Shown here one piece after another: positions 20,189 through 30,900 of a stretch of DNA of 32,889 bases (within the stretch, counting starts at the first letter, position 1; the number at the start of each line of letters is the position of its first letter). The position numbers and the translations under genes were made by a program. This DNA is from Polysphondylium violaceum. Its lineage: Eukaryota > Evosea > Eumycetozoa > Dictyosteliales > Dictyosteliaceae. The notes beneath the pieces were generated by a model that was given only the letters and a program-made list of their open reading frames with translations, made no database searches and was not told where the DNA came from. The stretch spans positions 1-32,889 of the forward strand of contig AJWJ01000252.1 of the NCBI GenBank assembly GCA_000277445.1, in the 5' to 3' direction.

Positions 20189-20926
20189 TTAAAGATATTT
20201 CTTTTTCTTTTTAGTATCAACTTCTTCTTCAGATTCAGATTCACTGCTACTTGAAGAAACAGTTGGTTTAGTTTCAGCAACTGTTGCTCTTTTGGCGGTG
20301 GTTGATTTTGATTTTGATGATGATGCTGATTTGCTGCTGTTTTCAATCTTTTTAACTTTTTTATCTTCAATAGTGACGTCACCATTTGATGATTGTTCAG
20401 TGGTGGCAGCTGGAGTATCGTTTTGGGCACCAGTGAATGCAGAGAATGGACTTTCTTCAACCCATGGACGTGGGAATTGAGTTTCATCTTGACCTAAAAT
20501 ATAGATTTTAAACAATTTGTTTTTGTAGAGGTTTTGTGGACCGAGGACCGATTGCATGACCATTGGTTGAATGATACCCATCTTGAAAAACAAAAACACA
20601 GTGATACCAATGGAAAACAAAGATTGAGTGAAAAGTTTTTTGAGTTGAGATTGATCGTATTCAGAGGCGGTCATCTCGTCAGTGGGGGCGTCGGGGTCGG
20701 GGGCTGAAAACATGCTGGGTTGGGTCTTTGGTACACGAACAACGCTTCTGTTGTTGCTCTTGCTGACTGACTGATACACAACACCATAGATCACCAAAAT
20801 GAGTGCTTGCACGACGCCAAAGGCAATTTGTGCATAGAGGATGTTTTGTTCGTTCTTGAAATCAATCTTTTGAATAAGGAACAAAAGGCCAAATGTTACG
20901 GCCATATCAGACATTTTTCCTGCCAT
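20189..20926 (-). CDS. PHO88/SND3 family ER membrane protein
   Basis: Single exon, 245 residues. Yeast Pho88 (Snd3) is an ER membrane protein first linked to phosphate uptake and later to the SND route of ER targeting. The sequence shows an N-terminal pair of hydrophobic segments (MAVTFGLLFLIQKID; IAFGVVQALILVIYGVVYQSV) and the charged motif TASEYDQSQLKKLFTQSLFS. A third hydrophobic stretch (IGITVFLFFKMGIIQPMVMQ), LFKIYILGQ and the ending RPWVEESPFSAFTGAQ also fit the family. The core of about 185 residues is normal. A Ser/Lys/Glu-rich tail of about 60 residues ending KKKKKYL is extra, and the KKxx-like end could act as an ER retrieval signal (inference). The start MAGKMSD is chosen over an upstream in-frame extension that translates A/T-rich leader. 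Confidence 0.88.
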   Translation of the reverse strand: MAGKMSDMAVTFGLLFLIQKIDFKNEQNILYAQIAFGVVQALILVIYGVVYQSVSKSNNRSVVRVPKTQPSMFSAPDPDAPTDEMTASEYDQSQLKKLFTQSLFSIGITVFLFFKMGIIQPMVMQSVLGPQNLYKNKLFKIYILGQDETQFPRPWVEESPFSAFTGAQNDTPAATTEQSSNGDVTIEDKKVKKIENSSKSASSSKSKSTTAKRATVAETKPTVSSSSSESESEEEVDTKKKKKYL

Positions 20927-21381
20927 TTTGTGTGTGTATATGTGTATGTGTTGATATATATATAACCTGTGTAAATGATATATAAAAAAAAAATTATGTG
21001 TGTTCACATTTTTTCGACAAAAAAAATTCAAAAAAATTGTAAAAAAAAAAAAAAAAAGAAAAAAAAAATTAGCAAAAAACTATCGTCTTGACTCATTTTG
21101 CATATGTGAGTTGAGATACATGATGACGCTTCCTTTGCGGGGCAATAAAATATAAAATAAAAATTAAAATATTTGTAAATCAAAATCATAATTATAAAAA
21201 AATTATAAAAAATTCCCACCTCTTTGGTGTTCAAACTGTCTTTCTAAAATAGGATGAGGTAATTAATATTGATCAGCTGTATGGATCAGTGTTGCTGCAT
21301 TTTCATTACTCTGAGTACCTGAATGGAAATATAATATATTTTTAAATTTTTGGCTATTCTGCGAAAGTAAAAAAAACTCCA

Positions 21382-21416
21382 ATTTCCAAATGGAACCATA
21401 GTTCCCATTTCGAAAT
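21382..21416. repeat. Imperfect inverted repeat (hairpin)
   Basis: The left arm atttccaaatggaac and the right arm gttcccatttcgaaat pair with one mismatch and one bulge around a 4-base centre (cata). It stands in an otherwise homopolymer-rich intergenic region. Function unknown; it could be a transcription-factor site, an RNA hairpin or chance. Confidence 0.6.
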
Positions 21417-21450
21417 CAATGAAATTAAAGATCATCACCACTTCCACGTT

Positions 21451-21490
21451 TTTTTTCTATTTTTTTCTATTTTTTTCTATTTTTTATTTT
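21451..21490. repeat. Short tandem T-rich repeat
   Basis: Three exact copies of ttttttctat (21451-21480) followed by a diverged copy. This is a slippage-type microsatellite in the divergent promoter region. Confidence 0.75.
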
Positions 21491-21885
21491 CATTTTTTTT
21501 AATTATTGAATTATTTTTTTGAGGTTAAAAAAGTGTATGCTGGCTCGGCGGGGGGTTTAGTCCAAAAAAGTTTTATTTTATTTTATTTTTTCTTCTGTCA
21601 GTCTCAAATGCATAGTTTTTTTTGTTTGTTGGTGCATCACCCCCCTATTTATAGGCATTATTTGTATTGTAAACAAGATGTATTATTTCATTCTCATTCT
21701 CTCCAACAACTTTCGTAAAGGGTTTTCATAGTATCTCTTTTTTACATATCTATAATTTTATCTATAGATATAGTAGTAGTTTTTTTATATTTATTCCACC
21801 CACATCGCAACCAACACTATAGTTGTGTCTTTAATCATTAGCGCGCATCCATCACCCACCCGTGAAAAACATAATCACCAACACG

Positions 21886-22902
21886 ATGGAAGACAACAAA
21901 TTTATTTTTATTAAAAGTGAAGAGAATCACGACGACGACAACGGCGACAACGGCGACAACAACGACAATGGCGATAGTTTTTATTTGCAAAGAATCACAG
22001 TGTACCCTGTTCCTTTTAGTATTGCTCAACAACAGAATCCTATGGATAGTGATAGCAATAACAGTGTTTTCAATCCATTCCAAAGCACTATATCACCACA
22101 ATTGCACTCTAGTGAACCTATTTTAACATCACCATTGTTGAGTCACAGTCATCATCATCATTTCAACTATTATTATCATCAAAAAAACGAATCCAATTAT
22201 TTAGACAATAGTAATAATAGTAATGATGCCAATAGTCAAAATAGTGAATACATAAATAATAATTACTATTTCACTTCATCGACTATATCTGATTCTATAA
22301 CTGCAACTGCAACAACAACAACACCAACTGGATTGATTTCAACTTCATCTATTTATAATGGTAATAACAATGGCAACAATAGCAGTACATTTACCACACC
22401 AATTCAATCACCAACTCCTCTTGTTGTTGCTCAAAATAATAATAATAATAATAATAATGTTAATGAAACCTTAATAACAACTCAATTATCACCACAACAA
22501 CTCCAACAATCTCAACCAGCCTCAAATAATCAATCATCTATGGTCGTAGTTGCTAATGGTACAGCTCCAAATCAAAGTACCACCACTGCAATAATAACAA
22601 CAGCAACTACACCTACCAATCTTTTGTTGAATGATTCAACTTTAATTGTTACACCTAATATGATTCCATTAAATCTCAATATCTTTAGAAATGCCTCTAT
22701 TGATAACGAGCTTTCCAACGATGTAGTATACTCCATGACTCGAGGTCACACTACAATTTCTGCTGGCGGCGACACACCCAATGGCCCTGCCCACTCTCAC
22801 CATCACCCCTTATTAGGTAACACAATATCTCATCACCCACCTCAAATATATTTCTTTAACCCACCTCAAATTTCAAATTTGAATCACACATCTTATGATT
22901 GA
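21886..22902 (+). CDS. Asn/Thr/Ser-rich disordered protein of unknown function
   Basis: Single exon, 338 residues from MEDNKFIFIKSEEN. An acidic Asp/Asn/Gly stretch (about 13-30) is followed by LQRITVYPVPFSIAQQQNP. Long Asn-, His-, Ser/Thr- and Gln-rich tracts follow, including HSHHHHFNYYYHQ, a poly-Asn run near 185-195 and QLSPQQLQQSQ. The C-terminus is the least repetitive part (NMIPLNLNIFRNASIDNEL, then SHHPPQIYFFNPPQISNL). I see no signal peptide, membrane segment or known domain. Such prion-like composition is common in dictyostelid proteins, including transcription and RNA regulators, but I assign no role. The frame is open over its full length in a region rich in stops elsewhere, which supports a real gene. 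Further exons downstream are not evident. Confidence 0.65.
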   Translation: MEDNKFIFIKSEENHDDDNGDNGDNNDNGDSFYLQRITVYPVPFSIAQQQNPMDSDSNNSVFNPFQSTISPQLHSSEPILTSPLLSHSHHHHFNYYYHQKNESNYLDNSNNSNDANSQNSEYINNNYYFTSSTISDSITATATTTTPTGLISTSSIYNGNNNGNNSSTFTTPIQSPTPLVVAQNNNNNNNNVNETLITTQLSPQQLQQSQPASNNQSSMVVVANGTAPNQSTTTAIITTATTPTNLLLNDSTLIVTPNMIPLNLNIFRNASIDNELSNDVVYSMTRGHTTISAGGDTPNGPAHSHHHPLLGNTISHHPPQIYFFNPPQISNLNHTSYD

Positions 22903-23100
22903 TTATAATGCTATATACATATATGTTTCAATGGTGTATACTCGTGTTTTATTATTTTATTTCCCAATTTTAAAATTTATTATTTTATCTATATACTTAC
23001 GTAAATCAACACACCTCAAATCACATTTTAAAAATGATATCATCACACCCAACGCCTCAAATCATGCATATCATATCGTGTCTGTTTTTACCCCTTTTTA

Positions 23101-23180
23101 TTTTTATTTTCAATGCTTTGTTTTTATTTTCAATGCTTTGTTTTTATTTTCAATGCTTTGCTTTTATTTTCAATGCTTTG
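23101..23180. repeat. Four-copy 20-base tandem repeat
   Basis: The unit tttttattttcaatgctttg occurs four times head to tail. The first three copies are exact and the fourth has one change at its first base. A further copy with one change lies alone at 23401-23420, exactly 300 bases after the first. Short reading frames through it encode repeated Phe/Leu-rich peptides and are artefacts of the repeat. Confidence 0.95.
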
Positions 23181-23400
23181 ATTGTTAAATATACCAAGTC
23201 ATTACCAATTTATATTTTTTTTACTCAACCTCAAATAAAAGGATAAATCATCCTCAATAATTATTTTTATGAAACAAAAAAAAAACATCACATCGACTCC
23301 AATTCTCTTTTTTTTTATTCATTTATTTTAAACTTTTTTTTAAACATTTATAAATTAAATCAAAAAATCACTTTTTTAAAATTTATACCACCAAAATATT

Positions 23401-23420
23401 TTTATTTTCAAGGCTTTGCC
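23401..23420. repeat. Isolated copy of the 20-base repeat unit
   Basis: It matches the unit of the 23101-23180 array with one substitution (caaggc for caatgc) and is followed by a second short T-run. It may be a remnant of a longer array or a dispersed copy. Confidence 0.8.
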
Positions 23421-23640
23421 TTTTTTAAACCCACATGTTTCAATTTACACACATCACTTTAATAGTTTATAAATTGAAATCAAAATCACCATATGTTTTA
23501 AATATCAATTTCCACAATATTACAATTTAAAACAACATCACTAATCATTTATAAAATCACAATTTTCACACAATTTTCACAAATCACCACATTTTAACAC
23601 AATATTTATATACACATTCATTATGATTTTCGTGTTTAAT

Positions 23641-23706
23641 AATCATAATAATCATAACAATCATAATAATCATAACAATCATAATAATCATAACAATCAT
23701 AATAAT
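23641..23706. repeat. 18-base tandem repeat (nested 9-base unit)
   Basis: Three exact copies of aatcataataatcataac from 23641 to 23694, then a partial copy. Each unit is itself two near-identical 9-base halves. A slippage-type minisatellite. Confidence 0.9.
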
Positions 23707-23884
23707 AATTCACTCATTCATATTCGTTACAAAATCACATATTTATTCGTTTAGTTATATATCAAAGCATTAAAAATAAAAACACAATCATGATTTATTA
23801 AATCACAATCACACAAGCTAATCATGCATTTTCAACAAATAGTTTTTCTATTTTTCTCCCCCCCCTTGATTTCCTTAATTTCCT

Positions 23885-23906
23885 TAATTTAGGTGAACCT
23901 AAATTA
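23885..23906. repeat. Near-perfect palindrome
   Basis: Ten-base arms taatttaggt and acctaaatta surround a 2-base centre (ga). It directly follows a C8 run and two copies of ttccttaat. The symmetry fits a dimeric DNA-binding site better than an RNA hairpin, since the loop is too short. No function is known. Confidence 0.75.
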
Positions 23907-24216
23907 TTCAAATAAAAAATAAAAAATTTAAAATAAGTAAAACTCTGTCTCTTTTATTTTATTTAAACTTTATCATAACTATTATATTATATTCAATACT
24001 AGTAGGAAACATTGTCAACTTTTTAATTATTAAAATAAAATAATAAATATTTTTTAAAACACAAAAAAATGTCTCTTTTATTTTTATTATTTATTATTAT
24101 ATACAAGAATTTAATCATTTATATTCTTTATACTATTTTTATATATTTTCTCTATCTTTTTCATTTTCTTTTTATATATAAATCTAAAAAAAGAAAGAGA
24201 AAGGGTGAAAGAATAA

Positions 24217-24245
24217 ACTACCAGTATCAATCTACACCTGGTAGT
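24217..24245. repeat. Perfect 8-bp hairpin in gene-free region
   Basis: The arms actaccag (24217-24224) and ctggtagt (24238-24245) enclose a 13-base loop. It sits in a short patch of more complex sequence (about 24195-24285), ahead of a T-run near 24286-24292, and close to the point where strand bias switches. It may be part of a non-coding RNA. That is inference. Confidence 0.7.
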
Positions 24246-25323
24246 CTAATCATTTGATCATTCTTGGTAAGCACGTTCCTTTTTTGGAAAAAAGATAGGG
24301 TGTGGTGGATCTATTTTTTTTTTTTTTTCTTCATAATAGGGTAAAAACAAAAAAATATGATTAGTGGGGGTATTATTAGCATAAAGAGTATGTGGGGGTA
24401 GAAAAGTGAGGTGAAGGTAGTGATATGTATACCATTATATCTTATTTTTAGTCATACAATCCTCTCATTTGTTTTATTAAAAAAGTATTTTTTTTTTTTT
24501 GAATTAATTAATGGTTTGTATAAAAATATTAATACTCAAGTACAAGCAGTAGATAAAGTTGTTTTGTTTTATTTCCTGTTTTACTCTGCAGTGTAATACA
24601 ATAATATAAAATCTAAAGAATAGTTTGTAAGTGGTAATAGAAATAAAAATTTAGATATACATGTTCACTAGTGTGTAATTGTCAAGTAGTATAGGTATTG
24701 ATAGTTGAAGTGTAATTGTAATAGATTGAGATTATTTATATTGTATGATATCTCATTATTCTTTATCTTAATTAATTATATACAATACACGATCACAATC
24801 AAACGCCCACCACCTGAAATTTTATTTTATTTTTTGCCAAAACAACTGTTGTTTATTATAATCATCATCATCAACATGTATCACCATCGTGTGAGTGTGT
24901 TTTATTTTTTATTTTTTTTTTATTAAAAAGATAACCTCATTTTTTTGTTTAAATTTCTAATTTTTGGTCAGATATTAACATCAATTCAACTTTATTCTCT
25001 TTTTAGAATTATTTATAGAGCCGAAAGATACTCATAGAAATAGACTTTCATACTTGCTAATCAAGATTGTGTGTAATTTTATTTTTTTAATTTTTTTATC
25101 CAAATTAAAGCACTGGGATTTGGGGGTGATATTTTTGTTTTTTTCAATTTTTTTTCATTTTCTGACATTTTTGACACTTTTTGCTGACAGGTTGTTGTAA
25201 TTTTTTCACACAATTCCTAATTGTAATTAAACAACAACTGTGTGGAAACTAGAGGAACGCGTGTAAATATATATAGTACAACACACTATATTATAGTATC
25301 GATAGTAAACTTACAGGAATGCA

Positions 25324-27881
25324 ATGAAATTTAGAGATCACTTGACTGGAAATATCCTTGATCATTGGAGAGACAAATACATTGAATATGAATATCTAAA
25401 GAGTCTGATGGGCGAGGGCTCGTCCACCGCCACCTCTCCGCTGTTTTCCCCGCCACTGCGCTCGACGCCCTCGGTTGTCGATGCTGACGGAGATTCAATC
25501 ATACCAATTCCCGTTGGCAGGACCTCTGACATCGATGGCGACAGCAATGGTGGTGCTGATACCTCTGCCCAAGATAGATTGTCTACCAACTCCATTCACT
25601 CGAGTAACAGTAGAAATAGTATCAACAGTAGCAGTAGCAGTAGCAGTAGCAGTAGTAGTAACAATATCAATTCAAGTACAGAGCAAATGTTGAGTTCTGA
25701 AGAAAAGCATGCAGATTCATCATCTTCGTCATCATTGACAGAGGATGAAGGTACGCCAAAACCTAACAGACATAACCCAATTTCACCTAAACACAACAAC
25801 AATAGCAATCACCACCATCATCAATCAAATAAAAAAGATAACCCAGATACCGAGATTGAAATGAAAGTGAGAAAACCTAAATTAAAGAAATCAATTTCAA
25901 TCAAGATTGAAAAGTTTCTCGACAATAGAAAATCAAAGTCAAATGATAAACAATGCTATGAAGGTGAAACTTTTCAAGAAGGTTTTCTGGCTCAATTGGA
26001 TAAAGTAAATCATTTCTTTATCGATAGATTTACAAAGTTTAAGAAAAAAACTGTAGAATTATGTAATATGATTCAATTCTTGGTATGTTGATAATCAACT
26101 AAAAGCCATTACTATTGAATACTAATACTAATAATAATTAAAATAGAGTTCAAATAGTGAATTAAGAACAAATAGAAATATCAATTATGTTAGACAACAA
26201 TTTATTTATAATAGTCAAAATTTAACAATTTTATTAAATTACAGAAAGATAAACATGGAGGGTTTTGAAAAGTTGTTAAAGAAATTAGAGACCAAGAATC
26301 AAATACTTTCCATCCATTTAAATACAATATACCAAAACAAATCAGTTGTCACCGATGATTGTTCGAGTGTAAAACATGCCGATCAAGTTAAACAAATATT
26401 TTCAAGATTCTTTACCGGAAATAATCAAAAAATGGCAAACTCTCAATTGAATCAAAATATTGATAAAGAAAAAGATGGCAAATGGTTGATTTTCCAAATT
26501 GGTTTACTCATGGGTCTGTCTATAGTGTTGGGAAGTTTGGTGATTTACAACTATCGATTTTATTATCCTCATGACTCTCCTCCCCCAGACTCTGCATTGG
26601 GTTGGTTGTTGTTTAGAATCACCTTGCTTCCGATTTTGTTGGGCACAAGTTTCTCTATCATGTCTTTGTTTTGGGAGCGTGCTGGCATCAACTATGAATT
26701 TATATTTGAATTAAAACCCGATGCTTCGAGATCGTCTATCAAGTATTTTAGAGGTGGAATGGTATTTATTTTCTTTTGGTTGCTTTGTCTGTATTTCTAC
26801 ATCGATACGTCAAGTTATATCCAAAAGATCCCCCCTATAAGCTTTCCCATTCTCTTTATGTTGGTATCGCTGTTTGTTGGAATTATGCCATTTCCTATCT
26901 TTGAAATGTCAACGCGTTTTTGGATTCTCAAGAGAATAGGTAAGGTCATTTCAGCACCATTTGTCCCAGTAAGGTTCTCTGACTTTTTCATGAGTGTTCA
27001 ATTGCTCAGTTTGGGTGAATTTCTATTCAACATTCAATCCATGGTTTGTATCTTTAACAAGAGTGGACTTGATCCGAGCGAAGCCCATTTTTGCACCCAA
27101 TCTGCTTTCTTTGCCTTTCCTCTGCTCAATGCTCTACCATACTATTGGCGTGTCATGCAATGTTTTCGAAGATACTATGAAACAAGACGTTTCTTTCCCC
27201 ACATGACAAGTGCAATTCGTTCCATTATTTCAATTATTGTATTGATTTTATCATATATAGCTTTACAAACTTCAGAAACCAATAATTGGAATATAATTAA
27301 ATTGATTTGGTTCAATTTTAATATACTGGGATCTTTTTATAAATGGTATGCCGATATGGCCGTTGATTGGGGCTTCCTTTTGAATTTTAAAACAAACAAA
27401 GCGTGGCCATTAAGAGAAAAGTTATTGTATAAAAAGAAAATTGTAAATATTATTATTTATTATATAGTTTATTTATCAATTACTAATATTCATTATTTCA
27501 ACAAAAAATTAGATTTATTATATTGCAATGATTTTAGATTTATTTTTAAGATTCCTTTGGTTATTGGTCTTTGCTATTAGAAAAGGTACCCTTCATAGAT
27601 TAGATAATCCAGTGTTTTTATTCTTTTTCTCCATGGGTGAAGTCATTTGGGCATCTCAGTTTATATATTTTAGAGTTGAAAGTGAACATTGTCTAGCGGC
27701 CGATCACTATAGCACATTTTATGATATTCCAATTCCATTTAGTGAACAATATAATCTCTACATTGCGGAAAAACAAAAACAATCTTTACAAAAACAAAAA
27801 CTCACTCAAAAAGATTCAAAAGCCAGTCTAGAAAAACAAGATTCTGTAGAATTGAATGATTTATTAAATATTAAAAGCTGA
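25324..27881 (+). CDS. SPX-EXS domain protein, XPR1/SYG1-type phosphate exporter
   Basis: Three exons, 25324-26082, 26147-27442 and 27513-27881, with introns of 64 and 70 bases. In frame, 807 residues. XPR1-family proteins export inorganic phosphate, and their SPX domain senses inositol pyrophosphates. The SPX start MKFRDHLTGNILDHWRDKYI with YEYLKSL is clear. The domain is then interrupted by a Ser/Asn/His-rich insert (about 31-200) and resumes (EGFLAQLDKVNHFFIDR, NYRKINMEGFEKLLKKLETK), with the basic KKLETK region kept. Membrane segments begin near residue 366. The EXS part includes RFSDFFMSVQLLSLGEFLF, LPYYWRVMQCFRRYYET, FYKWYADMAVDWGF, and after the last intron IIYYIAMILDLFLRFLW and RKGTLHRLDNP. 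The tail is Lys/Gln-rich. Stops of this gene and the next are only 59 bases apart, converging. Confidence 0.92.
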
Positions 27882-27940
27882 TGAAGTCATATATTCGTCA
27901 GGCTTTTATACCTTGTACAGTTTTTGAATTTAATAAATCT

Positions 27941-30900
27941 TTAATCTTTATTGAGATTTTGAAGTTTTCTTTCAAAGTTCTCTTGTTTTCTCTTTTTAAC
28001 AATATAATATGTTACACTAGTTATTACAATGGCTGCAAATGCTACTGAACCAATAATGATGCCTGCTAATTGTGCTGTGCTGAGTTTTTTCTTTTGTGAT
28101 GAACATACAGCGTTTGTGTCATCTGCAGCAGGTCTTTGATCTACCAATACAGAGAAATCGGGATCAAGTTGGACTAATCTTTTATATGATCTAACATTGA
28201 TACCAATATAGCTTTGAATGTTATTAAATTGGGTAGATTCGCCATCGTAATGTTGTAAGAGCTGGTTTGTTACTGCTGATATTCTACCATCGATAATGCC
28301 TCTTTTAACAAATCTACCATATAAACTGTGATCGTCTACTTGTAGTTTGACGTATTCTGAATTTGTAACAGTGGTGTTACCAGATTCTAATGCTGAACAA
28401 CCTTGATTTTTTTGTGATTCCAACGATACTTTCATGATTAATTGTAATTGATTCAATGAATTTGTAAATGTATAACTGGTGATGTTGATTGAATATTTGA
28501 TAGAGTATTGATTCATATTTAATAATTCACCTGCAAATTTAATGTTTTCATCTTTGTCAAAGTATTGAATTGATACATTTACTGTTGTTGTTGATTGATC
28601 CAATTGATTGGTGATATTTGTTGAATATAAATATTTTACAGGTTCATTATCAGTACTAATATTTGACCAAATCCATTGTGTAAATGGATATTTATATACT
28701 AATTCTTTATATTGATTTAATTCTTGGAGTTCCACAATTGAAATTAAACCCTTATATGCAATGGCTTCATTTGTAGATTGTGAAGGGATTGATATATTTG
28801 TTGATGGAAGAGTATTGTTGATTGATGGTGTTGGAATGATGATGACTTTTGATTTACAATCAATACCCATCCAAGGTGAATAACAAATACAGCCTGTTAC
28901 TGAACAATAACCTTGTGAGGATCCACCACAATCATTTATACATTGGTTTGGTGCTTGGGTAACTGGTGGTAATTCAGATGATGAAGATGATTCAGTTTGT
29001 TGGCTTGAAAAAGAACTACTGGGTGAAGGTGGATTTGGGTCATAGGGTGGAGTTCTTAATGGTGGACGTTTTGGATAGACAGTATATTCATTTGATACAT
29101 AAAGACTAGAGCTTTTATCTACTAGTACTTTAAATGGTTTAGTAATTGGCTTAACATCAATGATTAAAACAGTTGCCGAAGCAAATGATGCTGATGCTTG
29201 ATACGAATAACCCGAACCATCATCAAAATTGAGTTTTACAACAATTTTATTTGAGTCTAGCCCAAACCCTTTTCCAAATATTACCAATTCGCCACCATCT
29301 GTAGTAATATCACTTGTTTTTTCTATTAGAACTGATGTTGGGTTGAAAATGGATGTATCTAGCCCTATTACATAGTTTCGACCTAGATTTTGCAAGTCAT
29401 AGGCAGAATATCCTCTAAAGTTGGCATTATTATCCATTATACCATACAAAGAGACAGCGACGAACTCTGGATAACCAAATCCATAGGGGACAGTGAGTTT
29501 ACATTTAAATGTCGCTTGTGTGGGTGTGGATGATATAAGGGTAGATTTCTGTTTGACTATTCTTTGAATGCCTGTTAAATAGATAAATGGAAGCTTATCT
29601 AAATAAATTCCTGAATCCATATCTTCAACAACAAATGTAAAGGTTACATTTCTATTAGCACTTCCTACATCCAAAACATTGTTGTCAACTACAAAAGAAA
29701 TGAGATTAGGTGGATCTACATCTGGATTGGCTGGACAGCTTGTATTAATTGTTCTATAGGATATATCTAAATACTTTAAAAAGGCTGAGTCTATATTGGA
29801 AACAAAACCACCTCTATCTCGAAGATAAATAGATTTAATGGTAAATCCCTGTGATTTACAAACTGGCTGAATAAAAAAACTAATGACCTGTGTTTGATTA
29901 TTTGGATCTAAAGTAAAGATACGTTCTACTTGGTCATAATCACCAATAACCGTTAAATTACCATATTCAAATCCATTAAGCTTATCACTAACTTGGAATG
30001 TCCATCCAATATTCTGACCACTACTTCCAATGGTTATAGGATTTGAGTGTTGTGGATAGAATTCAAGTTGATCTATAATTGGGCCAAACATATCTGCATC
30101 TTCCGAGTAAACCCAAAGAATAGAATCTGGAAAAGAATTGCTTATATGTTGTGAAGATATTACTTTGAAATAGTAAAAATCAAAGGTAACAACGCCAGTA
30201 AAGATTCTCATTGGGATTGTAACTGGAATTTCATATTGCTGACTAGAATTATTCCACTGACCATAGAATATAGTTGGCTCTAAAAATACATAGAAATCTT
30301 TAGATAACGTGAGAGTTGGTGAGTATTCTGTGAATGGATTGACAACACTGAATCTAAAAGTCGTAGTAAAAGAGCCATGGGTGGCATTAACAACTCTGTC
30401 TGACCAACTAGCTGATGTAATTTCAAAATCCAAGATGTTGTAATTATATTCTTTTGGATTGGATATTACAATTCTTTTGGTTAAGTCTGTTGTAGGATCG
30501 TTTATGCCATAGGTGTTCATATTTGAAGAAAAATCTGAAATATAAAATGTGGCATAATTAAACTGAGAGTTTTCAATTACTGCTTCATAAATACCATCCA
30601 ATCTTGATCCTTGGACTAGATTTTCGGATGTTAAAAGTGAAAGAATGGGGGTATTCATGTGAGCGATTAGTTGAGAAAAACCGGAATCATCGTCTACAAT
30701 GGCTGCTCTGAGAATTATATATCTGTTATTTCCTGGGATAGGAATCAATTCCAATGATGATAAAATGGGTGCCTTGATATCTGTAGAATAGGCCATTGTT
30801 ATACCCAAATTTTCATTTATATTTTGGAACACAAAATCTATTAAAGGTCTAGACTCGTATTTTGAAACTACTGCGATTGCACTACTTAAGTAATGATCAA

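Larger units (their letters stand above)
20927..21885. promoter_or_regulatory. Divergent intergenic region between the PHO88-like gene and the Asn-rich gene
   Basis: 959 bases without a convincing gene. Contents are A-runs near the PHO88-like start (21040-21070), a more complex patch at 21230-21340, a hairpin at 21382-21416, a T-rich triple repeat of ttttttctat at 21451-21480, and a CA-rich leader before 21886. No reading frame here has recognisable features. Confidence 0.4.
22903..25323. other. 2.4 kb gene-free stretch with repeats and strand skew
   Basis: No credible coding sequence. The left part (to about 24060) is rich in C and very poor in G on the + strand, with recurring CCTCAAAT and atcaca-like words. 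The right part (about 24180-24720) has the reverse bias, with runs such as gtgggggta. It contains two tandem arrays, a palindrome and a hairpin, listed separately. The last 300 bases before 25324 should hold the promoter and leader of the SPX-EXS gene (tataaatatatata-like sequence near 25262). The start of the region should be the 3' untranslated part of the Asn-rich gene. Confidence 0.5.

Noticed and set aside
20927-21031. Longer N-terminus for the PHO88-like protein
   Set aside because: It translates AT-rich leader before MAGKMSD, which fits the family start.
22895-23246. Two overlapping frames encoding repeated Phe/Leu-rich peptides
   Set aside because: They are translations of the 20-base tandem repeat and its flanks.
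23101-23706. CRISPR-like array
   Set aside because: The repeats are directly abutting, without unique spacers, in a eukaryotic genome.
24069-24257. 62-codon frame starting MSLLFLLF
   Set aside because: It is T/A-rich DNA read as hydrophobic residues, then A-rich DNA read as Lys/Arg. Nothing supports a protein.
20189-27881. Phosphate gene cluster (PHO88-like gene plus SPX-EXS exporter)
   Set aside because: They are separated by an unrelated gene and 2.4 kb of DNA and lie on opposite strands. Pho88 is now tied mainly to ER targeting, so proximity is probably chance.
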